DNA of 64,000 nucleotides from CAIZQW01 sp942493055 (GTDB taxonomy: Bacteria; Verrucomicrobiota; Kiritimatiellia; RFP12; UBA1067). The position numbers and the translations under genes are program-made. The stretch's first letter is position 1. The number at the start of each line of letters is the position of its first letter. Of the stretch, positions 34,084 through 42,671 are shown one piece after another. The notes under the pieces were generated by a model. That model had not been told where the DNA came from, did not search any database, and saw only the letters and a list, made by a program, of their open reading frames with translations. The stretch lies in contig OW818680.1 of NCBI GenBank assembly GCA_942493055.1, positions 2,480,001 through 2,544,000 of the forward strand, given 5' to 3'.

Positions 34084-37000
34084 ATGAAACTGACCATCAT
34101 TGCGGTGCTGGGATTGATCACATTAGGGAATGTCGCTGTCGCAGGCCCGCGCATCCGCATCGAAGACGAGGTGCGCAAGGTGTTCGGGGCTGCCACGCAA
34201 GGGGCCTCCAACAACGAACAGGTGACCTCGCTCGCCTTCCCTGCGCAGCAGGCCAAGCTCGTGCGCCTGGTGATCCGCTCGACCCAGGGCGGCCCAGCAG
34301 GCGTGGACGAGATCGAACTCTTCGGGCCTGATGGAAAAGAGAATCTCGCCTTGGCCTCACGCGGCTCCATCGCGCGCGCCTCCTCTGTCATTCCCGGTTA
34401 TAAGATTCATGCCGTCGCCCATCTCAACAACGGGAAGTACGGCAATGACCAGAGCTGGATCGCGGCAACAGCGAATGAGGAGTGGATTGAGATTGAGCTC
34501 CCGCAACCGGCGATGATCGCGCGCGTCGACTTCTCCCGTGACCGCACAGGCGCCTTCACCGACCGTCTTCCGCGCACGGGCGACCTCCGGCTCTCGCTCG
34601 ACGGCAAAGCGTGGACCACCATTTCCAAATTCGCAAACCAAGGCAGGAAAAACCCCTTGTTAACGCTGCCTGCTTCGGCGCTGACTGAACCCACATGGAA
34701 AGGTGTCGTGGAGTACGCCTTCCGCTGCGAGCGCGACACCTGGGCGAAGATGGATGCCAAGGACGAACTCTCGCCGCTCTACAAAGACCGTCCGGCCCTC
34801 CCCGGCGGCGCGCCCTATTGGGGACGCCTCGTGCGCCTCCCGGCAACGGAACGTGTGCTCGTCCAGTTTGAAGAGCTGATCGCGCGGCTCGCAGCCCAGG
34901 GCGTTAGCGTGACAAAGGAACACGGCGAGTTGAATGCGCTGCGCACCCGCATGAAGACCGAGGGCGAAGCCGAGGCGCTCTATCTGGCTGCGCGATACGC
35001 CAAGCGCCAGCTCTTCTTCCGAGACCCCCGGCTAGCGCCGCTTGGACGCGTGCTCTTTGCCAAGCACCATCCGCTCCACTCCTCGCACAACTACAGCGAC
35101 CACATGGACTCCCTCTTCGTTAGCGGCGGTGGCATCTATGCCTTGCACGTCCCGCAGGATAAGGAGGGCCGACTCGACCCCGCCGCCGCAGAGACCGAGC
35201 AACTCTTCGACGGCTCGGCTGGCATTGTGCGCCATCCCGTCTCCGATATTGACGGCGAGACCCTCTTCTTTGCCTACCGTCCCGACAAGCCGGAAGTCGA
35301 GGGCTGGAAGCCCTACTGGCACCTCTGGTCCATGCGCGCAGACGGCAGCAAGGCACGCAAGCTCACCGAAGGGCCCTTCCATGATTTCGACCCCGTCCCG
35401 CTGCCCGATGGCAAGCTGGGATTCATGACGACCCGCTGCGTCTCGCGCTTCCTCTGCTGGCAGCCGCAGGCGTATGTCCTCTACCGCATGAATCGCGACG
35501 GCTCGGAGATGAAGCGGCTCTCCCATGCCAACCTCAGCGAGTGGGATCCGGCCATGACCCGCGACGGACGCATCCTGTGGACGCGGTCGGAATACTTGGA
35601 TAAGGGTGCGGACTTCGGACACACGCTCTGGTCCATCCGTCCCGACGGGACCCATCCCGAACTGGTCTTCGGCAACGACACCCCCTACTGCTACGGCCAT
35701 GCGCGCGAAGTGCCGGACAGCCAGGAGATCGTCTGTACGCTGATCTCGCACGGCGACCATCAAGGGCCAATCGCGCTGCTCGACCGGTCAAAGGGACTCT
35801 ATGAGACGGCGGGCATCACCAGCATCACCCCCGACACGCGTCCGAGATATCAGATGGACCGCTCGCACCAGGAGACCTTCCGCTATCCGGAACCGATCTC
35901 ACGCGACCACTTCCTCGTCAGCCACAGTCCAGGGCCGCGGCCGCATTGGGGCCTCTATGTCATCGACCGCTATGGCAACCGCGAACTCCTCTACCTCGAC
36001 CCGTCAATCAGCAGCAAGAAGCCCTCCCTGCTGCGCGCACGTCCGCGCCCGACCGTGCTGCAGGATGTCTGCGATGCCCAGCTCGCAGCCCAGGGGCTGG
36101 GCCAGTTCACGGTGCAGGACGTCTACGAAGGGCTCGGGAACAGCGTCCCGCGCGGGTGCGCCAAATATCTGCAGGTGTCGCATGAAGTGCCGCCCCTGCT
36201 CGAACAGTTGCCCTGCGGCGAATATCGGAGCACCCATCCGCCCTTCCAGGACTTCTATGCGACCCCCATCCACAAAGTAAAGGGGCCGGCGCACGAGATC
36301 GTCACGCGGTCCCAGAACGCGCTGGGCGCCCATGCGTTCCGTCAGGGCAGCGCCGTGGCCGGAGCGAACAGCCTCATCACGGTGACCGAGCGCGGCGGCT
36401 GGCCCAGTTATGTGGCCAAGGCCGTGCTCGGTACGGTTCCTGTTTGCGAAGACGGCTCCGTGAATTTCACAGCCCCCGCAGGCAAAGTGCTCTACTTCCA
36501 GTTGCTGGACAAAGACTTTAACGAGATCCAGCGCATGCGCAGCGTCATCCAGCTCCAGCCCGGCGAACGACGCAGCTGTGTCGGCTGTCACGAGGACCGT
36601 CTGCAGCTGCCGACGATGAAACAGACCACGAAAGCGCTTGCAGAGCCTGTTCGCGCGCTTGACCCGCCGCCGTGGGGCGCGAAACCCTTTGACTACGAAC
36701 GCGTGGTCCAGCCTGTGCTGGACAGGCGCTGCGGCTCCTGCCACAACGGCTCCAAGAAGGAGCGGCTCGATCTGCGCGGAACCCTTGATGCCGACCGCGT
36801 CCCCGCCTCCTACCGCGCCTTGATCGCTGGCGGCTGGCTCCACTATTTTGACTGGATGTATGGCGCACGTCCCTTCAAGGCGGAGCCGCTGACCTTTGGC
36901 ACGCTTCGCAGCCGACTCTTTGACGCGCTGAAGAAAAAGCAGCATCAAGCTGTTAAACTGGACATCGCTGAGATGCGCGCCCTCAAGGCGTGGGTCGATC

Positions 37001-37086
37001 TCAACTGCCCCCTCTGGCCAGATTACACCTACCGTCCGGAGCGGCCTGCCCAGGCACCCGCTTCCCGTGAGGCAAACAATAAATAA
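34084..37086 (+). CDS. Exported HZS-alpha-like dihaem protein with discoidin domain
   Basis: 1000 residues with signal peptide (MKLTIIAVLGLITLGNVAVA). Residues about 50-200 form an F5/8-type beta domain (VRLVIRSTQGGPAGVDEIELFG, WIEIELPQPAMIARVDFSRD). Residues 330-650 are a propeller with repeated WS(M/I)R.DG blades (HLWSMRADGSKARKLTEGPFHDFDP, TLWSIRPDGTHPELVFG). The C-terminal part carries two c-type haem motifs, CVGCH (about 831) and CGSCH (about 883). The order matches the hydrazine-synthase alpha-subunit-like family, which is widespread in Planctomycetes and Lentisphaerae that do not make hydrazine. Role in this organism is unknown; electron transfer or oxidative sugar chemistry is possible. 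The next gene follows after 18 bases and is probably co-transcribed. Confidence 0.8.
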   Translation: MKLTIIAVLGLITLGNVAVAGPRIRIEDEVRKVFGAATQGASNNEQVTSLAFPAQQAKLVRLVIRSTQGGPAGVDEIELFGPDGKENLALASRGSIARASSVIPGYKIHAVAHLNNGKYGNDQSWIAATANEEWIEIELPQPAMIARVDFSRDRTGAFTDRLPRTGDLRLSLDGKAWTTISKFANQGRKNPLLTLPASALTEPTWKGVVEYAFRCERDTWAKMDAKDELSPLYKDRPALPGGAPYWGRLVRLPATERVLVQFEELIARLAAQGVSVTKEHGELNALRTRMKTEGEAEALYLAARYAKRQLFFRDPRLAPLGRVLFAKHHPLHSSHNYSDHMDSLFVSGGGIYALHVPQDKEGRLDPAAAETEQLFDGSAGIVRHPVSDIDGETLFFAYRPDKPEVEGWKPYWHLWSMRADGSKARKLTEGPFHDFDPVPLPDGKLGFMTTRCVSRFLCWQPQAYVLYRMNRDGSEMKRLSHANLSEWDPAMTRDGRILWTRSEYLDKGADFGHTLWSIRPDGTHPELVFGNDTPYCYGHAREVPDSQEIVCTLISHGDHQGPIALLDRSKGLYETAGITSITPDTRPRYQMDRSHQETFRYPEPISRDHFLVSHSPGPRPHWGLYVIDRYGNRELLYLDPSISSKKPSLLRARPRPTVLQDVCDAQLAAQGLGQFTVQDVYEGLGNSVPRGCAKYLQVSHEVPPLLEQLPCGEYRSTHPPFQDFYATPIHKVKGPAHEIVTRSQNALGAHAFRQGSAVAGANSLITVTERGGWPSYVAKAVLGTVPVCEDGSVNFTAPAGKVLYFQLLDKDFNEIQRMRSVIQLQPGERRSCVGCHEDRLQLPTMKQTTKALAEPVRALDPPPWGAKPFDYERVVQPVLDRRCGSCHNGSKKERLDLRGTLDADRVPASYRALIAGGWLHYFDWMYGARPFKAEPLTFGTLRSRLFDALKKKQHQAVKLDIAEMRALKAWVDLNCPLWPDYTYRPERPAQAPASREANNK

Positions 37087-37104
37087 AAAAGAGATGGAAC
37101 AAAG

Positions 37105-39237
37105 ATGATGATGAATAAACGCGTTGCTGCTGTTGTATTGTCGGCAGGCTTCTGCCTGCTTGCCGCCGGGAACCCAGGAGAGCTGACCCCCAAAATCGTC
37201 TGGGCCTCTGATCCGGTCCGTCCAGGCGAGACACTGGTCGTCATGGGCGAAGGCTTCTCCTCGAACTGCGTGGTCGAACTGGCAGACCGCGGGGATGCGC
37301 AGAAATGGAGAGCCCTCCAAACCTTGCAAGCCACACCGCAATCACTCAAGGCCCTTTTACCGCACGAGCTGCAGATGGACACATGGGCCTGCCGCGTGCG
37401 GGATGGCGGCACGGTCTCTGCAGCGGAATGGGTCAACGAGCCTGAGATCTGGTGGTGGCGGGGCGACAGCGGCAACGCCTCGGCTACCCCCGGCGGCTGG
37501 CTGAGAGTCTTTGGCAAAAACCTCTGCTTCAGCAAAGAGGCGCGCGCGGTCTTGCAGGCCGCAGGAGGAAAGGCCTTCACGCTAACCCCCCAAGGGACGA
37601 ACAACTATGCCGCCACCTTCAAGGTTCCTGCAGATGTGCCAGCAGGCGCATACACGTTATGCGTCGCAAACGGAACCCCGGGGGCAGGCGGAAGTGCAAA
37701 GATCGACAACCTCGTGATCCATACGCCCGAAGCTTGGAAACAGACGGTCTTCAACGTAAAAAACTTTGGACGCAATCCATACCAGGCACTGACGTCCGCT
37801 TTGAAAATGGCAGAGACGAATGGCGGGGGCATTGTCTATCTGCCGCGCGGACGTTATGCCATGCAAGGTGCGCTGACCATACCCTCCAACACAATCTTGC
37901 GCGGCGAAGCGATGGGGTTGACGAGCCTCTACTGGCCGGACCTCGAAACGCCGCCCGACGCCTTGGTCACCGGCATCGATTTTGGAATCGAAGCCCTCTC
38001 GCTCTACTGCCAGAACCATCGCCATGTGGTCCGCGTCTCAAACAAGAGCCAGCGCTTCTTTGCAAATCGCGTGCGCATCCGCGCCAATTGTTACTTCATG
38101 ATTGAAGAGGCGAGCAAGCCCTTCCACGGACGCCAGGGACCGGCCACCCATACCCAGTGTGGCGCGGCCTTCCACCTGGGCGGACGCAACTTCGAGGTGA
38201 CGGACTGCGACATCTACGCCAGCAAGTACGGCGTCTATGTGATCAATGCACGGGACGGCGTGATCGCGCGCAATCAAATCCGCTATGGCGGACGCGGGTA
38301 TACGATCGAAAGCACCGAACGGCTCATCTTCGAGGATAATCTGGTCGAGGGCAACAACCTGCTCTCCATCGGAAACGACATCGCGACCTTCTGGAAAAAT
38401 GCCTGCATGCATCTCTATTATGCCAACAACCGGGTCCGGCAGATGTATGGCGCGGATCGCGAGATGATGACACTCGACGCCGCGTCCGGCGCGTATATCG
38501 GAACGCTCGCCTCTGCGCAGGGAACAACAGTGGTGCTGGCCGCTGATCCGGTCTTCAAGGATTATGCACCCAAGCCGCACACCAACTGGGTAGGCGCGTG
38601 CGTGCAAATCATGGACGGGAAGGGTGCAGGCCAATATCGGCTCGTGCTGGCCCACAGCGGCCGCGAGTGGCAGATCGACCGTCCCTGGACGATTCTTCCA
38701 GACGCGAAGTCGCTGGTCTCCATCGCACCGTTCCGCGGACGCAATCTCTTCATCAACAATACGTTTGAAGATGGCGGCTCGTTCCAGCTCTATGCGGCCT
38801 CTCATGACTCCATCGTCTCCGGCAACAAGGGTTCACGGATGGACGGCTTCACAGTCTGGGGATTGAATCCGCATGGCTGGGGATTGCAACCCTCGTGGTA
38901 CAATCAGTTTCTCGACAATGAGATTCTCGAAGGAAACGGTTACGGACATCGCTCTGCGACGTTCGGAACGATTTCATACGACGAGACGAAGCTCTATCAG
39001 GGGCCACTGATTCGCGGCACGATTTTCCGGGGAAACATCCTTCAGAACAATGCGCAGATCGTCATCAACGGAGCAACCGATGACACATTGATCGAGAACA
39101 ACACCATCCGGAACAGCGACACTGGAATCGTTGTCAAACCATCGGCGCGAAACACCCTGCTCCAAGGCAACGTCTTTGAAAACGTTGAACAACAGATCAA
39201 AGACGAAGGAGTGCTGACTCGCAAAACGGAACCGTGA
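37105..39237 (+). CDS. Secreted right-handed beta-helix protein
   Basis: 710 residues with a short signal peptide (VVLSAGFCLLAAG). Two Ig-like (IPT/TIG-type) domains occupy about 28-115 and 120-210 (VRPGETLVVMGEGFSSNCVVEL, GGWLRVFGKNLCF). A parallel beta-helix starts near residue 215 (NPYQALTSALKMAETNGGGIVYLPRGRYAM) and runs to the end. Its turns are of the NxI/DxxI type (DGVIARNQIRYGGRGYTIE, DDTLIENNTIRNSDTGIVVK). Such proteins include polysaccharide lyases, epimerases and hydrolases; I cannot pick out the catalytic residues. It follows the dihaem gene closely. Confidence 0.78.
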   Translation: MMMNKRVAAVVLSAGFCLLAAGNPGELTPKIVWASDPVRPGETLVVMGEGFSSNCVVELADRGDAQKWRALQTLQATPQSLKALLPHELQMDTWACRVRDGGTVSAAEWVNEPEIWWWRGDSGNASATPGGWLRVFGKNLCFSKEARAVLQAAGGKAFTLTPQGTNNYAATFKVPADVPAGAYTLCVANGTPGAGGSAKIDNLVIHTPEAWKQTVFNVKNFGRNPYQALTSALKMAETNGGGIVYLPRGRYAMQGALTIPSNTILRGEAMGLTSLYWPDLETPPDALVTGIDFGIEALSLYCQNHRHVVRVSNKSQRFFANRVRIRANCYFMIEEASKPFHGRQGPATHTQCGAAFHLGGRNFEVTDCDIYASKYGVYVINARDGVIARNQIRYGGRGYTIESTERLIFEDNLVEGNNLLSIGNDIATFWKNACMHLYYANNRVRQMYGADREMMTLDAASGAYIGTLASAQGTTVVLAADPVFKDYAPKPHTNWVGACVQIMDGKGAGQYRLVLAHSGREWQIDRPWTILPDAKSLVSIAPFRGRNLFINNTFEDGGSFQLYAASHDSIVSGNKGSRMDGFTVWGLNPHGWGLQPSWYNQFLDNEILEGNGYGHRSATFGTISYDETKLYQGPLIRGTIFRGNILQNNAQIVINGATDDTLIENNTIRNSDTGIVVKPSARNTLLQGNVFENVEQQIKDEGVLTRKTEP

Positions 39238-39391
39238 GGAGCTCAACAAGCGAGCCCCTCGGGTCTATGCTTCAGAGACCTTGGCTCCTTTAGAGCATTT
39301 TAATTTAATGTGTAGTCCCTCACAGAGGCACAGAGGGCACAGAGAAATATGTATCCCGAATAAATGATAAAGACCCAATTCCCATGCAATG
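39238..39391. other. Intergenic gap with weak stem-loop
   Basis: Sequence after the beta-helix gene contains GAGCC...GGCTC enclosing GGTCT...AGACC around 39252-39288, a possible but imperfect terminator. Base composition shifts to AT-rich from here into the RloAB-like pair. Nothing else seen. Confidence 0.35.
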
Positions 39392-40015
39392 TTAAATCAA
39401 AAGCGTCGGATAAGATTCATCAATCTGTCCGATCAAAAATTCGGCAAAGTTCCCAAAGCGTACATCTACAGTGGGCCGTATAATCGGGTTCTGGACGTTT
39501 TGTTTGAGTCGTAACAATGAATCTTTTGAAATAAAGTCTGGGGATAAATCACCTTTCCGATACCCTGGAATGATGTTCTCAAAAAGTGGCTCATACTCCT
39601 TTGAGTGCAAGGGTGTCACAAAATGGCCCGTGGGTTTAACAAGTGTAAGCCAGTTTTGTATCAGGTGATTCTCCATGTGCAGTACAAGGAAATCTTCATA
39701 ATTATGGAAGGAGAATTTGAAATCCGGAATTCCGGGTGCCTTGTCGCTATAGTTACTCAAGTTGTTTCGATCATTTCTTAAGTAAATATCATAATCAACC
39801 CAGATTTCAATACGCCCACGTTTGTTCTTTTTGTATTGGCCATTATAGCCAGAAACCACATGTTTATAATCACCGCCGCCGTTTTCACAGGTGATCTTCG
39901 GCAAGAACTTCAAGGGAACATCCCAGGATTCAGACTGATTATCCAAAAAGCTTTGCAACCTCTCAAGATAGACATACTCTGACCGACCTTCGCAAATGAC
40001 AATGTATTGTTTCAT
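39392..40015 (-). CDS. RloB-like (TOPRIM-type) protein
   Basis: 207 residues starting at ATG 40015 (MKQYIVICEG), chosen because AAAGAGG lies 8 bases upstream; the frame's earlier Met overlaps the ATPase gene. Features of the RloB family are present: CEGRSEYVYL near the N-terminus (the acidic EG...E motif), a central Asp-rich strand IEIWVDYDIYLRND, and FSFHNYEDFLVLHM, equivalent to the FE.WLLLH block. RloB proteins have a TOPRIM-like nuclease fold and are partnered by an ATPase, here encoded 13 bases upstream. Probable effector of an anti-phage system by analogy with other ATPase plus TOPRIM pairs. The gene is conspicuously AT-rich compared with its surroundings, pointing to recent acquisition. 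Confidence 0.75.
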   Translation of the reverse strand: MKQYIVICEGRSEYVYLERLQSFLDNQSESWDVPLKFLPKITCENGGGDYKHVVSGYNGQYKKNKRGRIEIWVDYDIYLRNDRNNLSNYSDKAPGIPDFKFSFHNYEDFLVLHMENHLIQNWLTLVKPTGHFVTPLHSKEYEPLFENIIPGYRKGDLSPDFISKDSLLRLKQNVQNPIIRPTVDVRFGNFAEFLIGQIDESYPTLLI

Positions 40016-40028
40016 CGTTTGGGCCTCT

Positions 40029-41309
40029 TTAAATTGCGGGATGAGGCACACCTGAGTAAAAACCTTCAAGATACTGCTTCCGAAAGTTAGTTACATTACG
40101 AACATCTCTTCCTTCTGCCTTAAAATCGACAATTCGCTTAATCATTGATCCGGAATGGAGTGTCTTGCGAATAATCGCCACTTCCGAAACTCGCAAGATG
40201 ACATCATCAAGAATATCCGTGTTGTGTGTTGAGAAAACAAGCTGAGCTCCTTCAGTATTGTATCGCCTGTCTTTGAACAGTCGAAGCAACTCGCGCAACA
40301 ACAACGAATGCAGAGAGCAATCGAGTTCATCGACAAAGAGCACATGCCCGCCTTTTAAAGCAAATAACATAACTCCTATTAACCCAGTCAGGCGATGTGT
40401 TCCTTGAGACTCATCATTCCTGAAGTCAAATGGCACAATCTTGCCATGTATATTGGCATGATGCGATTTTATGTCAATCACTTCGTATCGACTCTTATCG
40501 GGAAGCTCTCTGTATATAACATTTACAGGAAGGCCTTTGGATTTATCAACCTCTTCTCGTTTGATTTCAATGTTTTTAATATCAACATCCAATTTGCGGA
40601 TTAGATCAACAATTGACGCGAGTGCTTTATCACGATCCCCACCAAAATAGTTTTTAAGATTCTCTACCGCAGATGGCAAGGGAATATCATTATCTTGAAG
40701 TACTAGAAGCTTCGTATTTATGTATCGGAAGACATTGAGTAAATCAACATTAAGTCCTCTGTAATTTTCGCCGACGCGCTTCAATAACGTGAAGATCTGC
40801 CGCCCGTTTCCATCCGAACACTCAACATCAAGAATGGATTGGAGCCTATCGTCTGTATAGTTCTCTGCCCTGACCTGTTTCGAAAAATCCCCTTTCAGAT
40901 GGGTGACCGCATATAAGGGCTTCCCATTTTTCAAAAGCCTCTCATTGCGAATCTCTGTTTCATTGTAATCGAGGGTATAAACGAATTCATCATTCCCTAT
41001 AAATACGGTCAGCTCGAAGACCGTCCCCCCCTTGTCATCATGCAATTTGTTGGGTTCATAGCAATCGACTGCCTTTTCCAATACGGCACGCTGGAGAGTG
41101 GACAGAGCACGGATGACATTTGTCTTGCCGGATGCATTAGCTCCAAACAAGGCTAGACAGGGAACAAGGCGTTCGCCTTTCGGTGCTTCAAGAAAAGGGA
41201 GCGTGTCCCATGTCATAAAGCCATTCGGTGCCTTGCCTTCCGCAAAGCGGAGATCTACTGTCATATCCAGGATCGATCTGAAGTTTTTAATTCTAAAGGC
41301 TGAGACCAT
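40029..41309 (-). CDS. RloA/OLD-like AAA ATPase of a two-gene defence pair
   Basis: 426 residues; start has AAGGA 8 bases ahead. The N-terminus VSAFRIKNFRSILDMTVDL is typical of SMC/OLD-type ATPases. Walker A is FGANASGKTNVIRALS (about residues 54-69), Walker B VLFVDELDCSLHSLLLRELLRLF (near residue 330) and the switch His block LVFSTHNTDILDD follows. Between them is a coiled-coil-like insertion (SIVDLIRKLDVDIKNIEIKREEV). Its stop is 13 bases before the RloB-like start and the downstream ribosome site overlaps the gap, so translation is probably coupled. The likely role is sensing phage infection and triggering the RloB effector. AT-rich and next to a transposase gene. Confidence 0.82.
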   Translation of the reverse strand: MVSAFRIKNFRSILDMTVDLRFAEGKAPNGFMTWDTLPFLEAPKGERLVPCLALFGANASGKTNVIRALSTLQRAVLEKAVDCYEPNKLHDDKGGTVFELTVFIGNDEFVYTLDYNETEIRNERLLKNGKPLYAVTHLKGDFSKQVRAENYTDDRLQSILDVECSDGNGRQIFTLLKRVGENYRGLNVDLLNVFRYINTKLLVLQDNDIPLPSAVENLKNYFGGDRDKALASIVDLIRKLDVDIKNIEIKREEVDKSKGLPVNVIYRELPDKSRYEVIDIKSHHANIHGKIVPFDFRNDESQGTHRLTGLIGVMLFALKGGHVLFVDELDCSLHSLLLRELLRLFKDRRYNTEGAQLVFSTHNTDILDDVILRVSEVAIIRKTLHSGSMIKRIVDFKAEGRDVRNVTNFRKQYLEGFYSGVPHPAI

Positions 41310-41400
41310 AAAACCATCCTTTTCATGTTTAAAAGTCGTTCATATGGTACTAAAAGCAGATAGAAATTACAATATAAACATTTATTTTGCTTATATTGTC

Positions 41401-41544
41401 TTATTTATTGCTTTGCGATTCAAAGATGTGACGCAAGGTATTCTGGTAATCTGACGGCAACTGCTCTTTTTTAAACCACGTGATGTACCCATTGATCTCG
41501 TCAGCTCTCAAGAGGCAAAGGGGTTGCAATTTGACATTAGACAT
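41401..41544 (-). CDS. 47-residue ORF overlapping the transposase stop; possibly 3' remnant of an interrupted gene
   Basis: ATG 41544 overlaps the transposase stop by 8 bases (ATGTCTAA) and follows GGAG by 6 bases, so it could be translated by coupling. The first eight codons (MSNVKLQP) lie inside the left terminal repeat of the mobile element. The other 39 codons (LCLLRADEINGYITW... ending ESQSNK) lie outside it. The outside part has good protein character with an amphipathic helix. I see two readings: a small accessory protein, or the 3' end of a gene cut by the insertion and now supplied with a start by the element. Unrecognised family. Confidence 0.4.
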   Translation of the reverse strand: MSNVKLQPLCLLRADEINGYITWFKKEQLPSDYQNTLRHIFESQSNK

Positions 41545-42671
41545 TTACCTCTCCATTCCGAATGAGTTTCTTCAGGACCTTCGCGGATACCCTCTGCATT
41601 TTCCGGTCGTTCTTCAACCTTTTTAGCATCCGCTCGCAGGCCTTGGCGACACCCGGAATGGACATTTCTCCCGCCTCTTTGCCGAGTTCCCTCAGCGTCA
41701 GCCCGCACTTCAGACGCCCGATATGCAGCGCAAGGTCACGCCCATAATCGCCATGGCGACCGATGAAGTCATCCCAGCGTTCACCCCTGACGGATTCAAT
41801 CGCCCGGACCACTTCCGCAAATGGGAGCAGCCTGCGCCAGGAACGCGCATTAGTCTCCCCTCCCGCACGCTTGGGAACCTTCCGGCGCAGGTTCTCGATA
41901 AACGTCGCCCCTCCGATGGCCAGGGCCGCCGTCAGTCGCTCGAAGACGCCTTCCTCGACGCCCTGACGCACGTAGTCCTCAAGGTGGCGACGATAATCCG
42001 CCTTCGGATCAACGCCCTTCTCCTGCCCCGCATGCCACCAGAGTCTGTCACAGGTCAGCCAGTCCGGCTTGGGCGCATACCCCGCATACGCGTGATAGGA
42101 GCTCCAGGAATGGTTCCGCAGCACGGCGAGCCGAGCCTTCACCTGTTCCGCCGTCGGCCCCTCCTGCATGAATCCGGCCTTCTCGCGGGCGCGCTCCTCC
42201 TTGCCCTGCCCGAGGCTGCGGATGCGCACGGGATTCAAGTGGATGTATATGCTGCACGTCAAAGCCCACGATCCCTCGCCGTCCACAGGGATGCTCTTGA
42301 ATCGCGCCTGGAAGACCGGCCCCGTACGCTCATGCTTGGCGTTGAACCAGGCCGCATAGCTCAGGTTCAGCCACTGCAGCGCACGGCTGGCATTGCCCTC
42401 CGGCGTTTCGATCAACAAGTGGTAATGGTTATCCATCAGTACGTAAGCATGCAACACCACGCAGTAACGTTCGACCAACAGGGCCAGCAGTTCTACGAAA
42501 TGCTCCCGGTCTCGGTCATTCTCGAAAATCTCCTTCCGGAACATGCCGCGCGCGGTTATATGATACCACCCGCCTGCAAAATGATGTCTCAATGGTCTTG
42601 CCATGCCGGTAAAATACCAAAACTAAGTTTGATTATCAACCCTTAATTGTCTAATGTCAAACTGCAACCCC
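41520..42671. mobile_element. RAYT-type transposable element with 24-bp terminal inverted repeats
   Basis: Left end 41520-41543 and right end 42648-42671 are inverted copies matching at 23 of 24 positions; both begin GGGGTTGCA from the outside. The 1152-bp unit contains one gene, a Y1/HUH transposase. IS200/IS605 elements normally lack such inverted ends, while RAYT genes are usually flanked by inverted REP sequences, so these ends are probably the transposase's recognition sites. The right end supplies the last codons and stop of the neighbouring gene (42657-43940). No target duplication is evident. Confidence 0.75.
41537..42604 (-). CDS. REP-associated tyrosine (Y1/HUH) transposase, RAYT type
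   Basis: 355 residues. The N-terminal 190 residues are the transposase IS200-like (Y1) domain: GGWYHITARG at the start, the metal-binding HUH motif in MDNHYHLLIETP, the RTGPVFQARFKS block, and a candidate catalytic Tyr in SIYIHLNPVR. This is the arrangement of RAYTs rather than of standard IS200 enzymes. The C-terminal 150 residues contain a DnaA-like helix-turn-helix (YGRDLALHIGRLKCGLTLRELGKEAG), seen in longer RAYTs. The gene looks intact. It would nick and rejoin hairpin-forming single-stranded repeats. Palindromic families 1 and 2 in this window are candidate substrates. Confidence 0.88.
   Translation of the reverse strand: MARPLRHHFAGGWYHITARGMFRKEIFENDRDREHFVELLALLVERYCVVLHAYVLMDNHYHLLIETPEGNASRALQWLNLSYAAWFNAKHERTGPVFQARFKSIPVDGEGSWALTCSIYIHLNPVRIRSLGQGKEERAREKAGFMQEGPTAEQVKARLAVLRNHSWSSYHAYAGYAPKPDWLTCDRLWWHAGQEKGVDPKADYRRHLEDYVRQGVEEGVFERLTAALAIGGATFIENLRRKVPKRAGGETNARSWRRLLPFAEVVRAIESVRGERWDDFIGRHGDYGRDLALHIGRLKCGLTLRELGKEAGEMSIPGVAKACERMLKRLKNDRKMQRVSAKVLKKLIRNGEVNV

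Noticed and set aside
36004..37341. Minus-strand open frame of 445 codons
   Set aside because: Overlaps the dihaem and beta-helix genes, whose haem motifs and signal peptide are unambiguous.
39392..41309. Naming the ATPase pair PARIS or Gabija
   Set aside because: The small protein has RloB-like motifs and not clearly the DUF4435 or UvrD-like partner of those systems.
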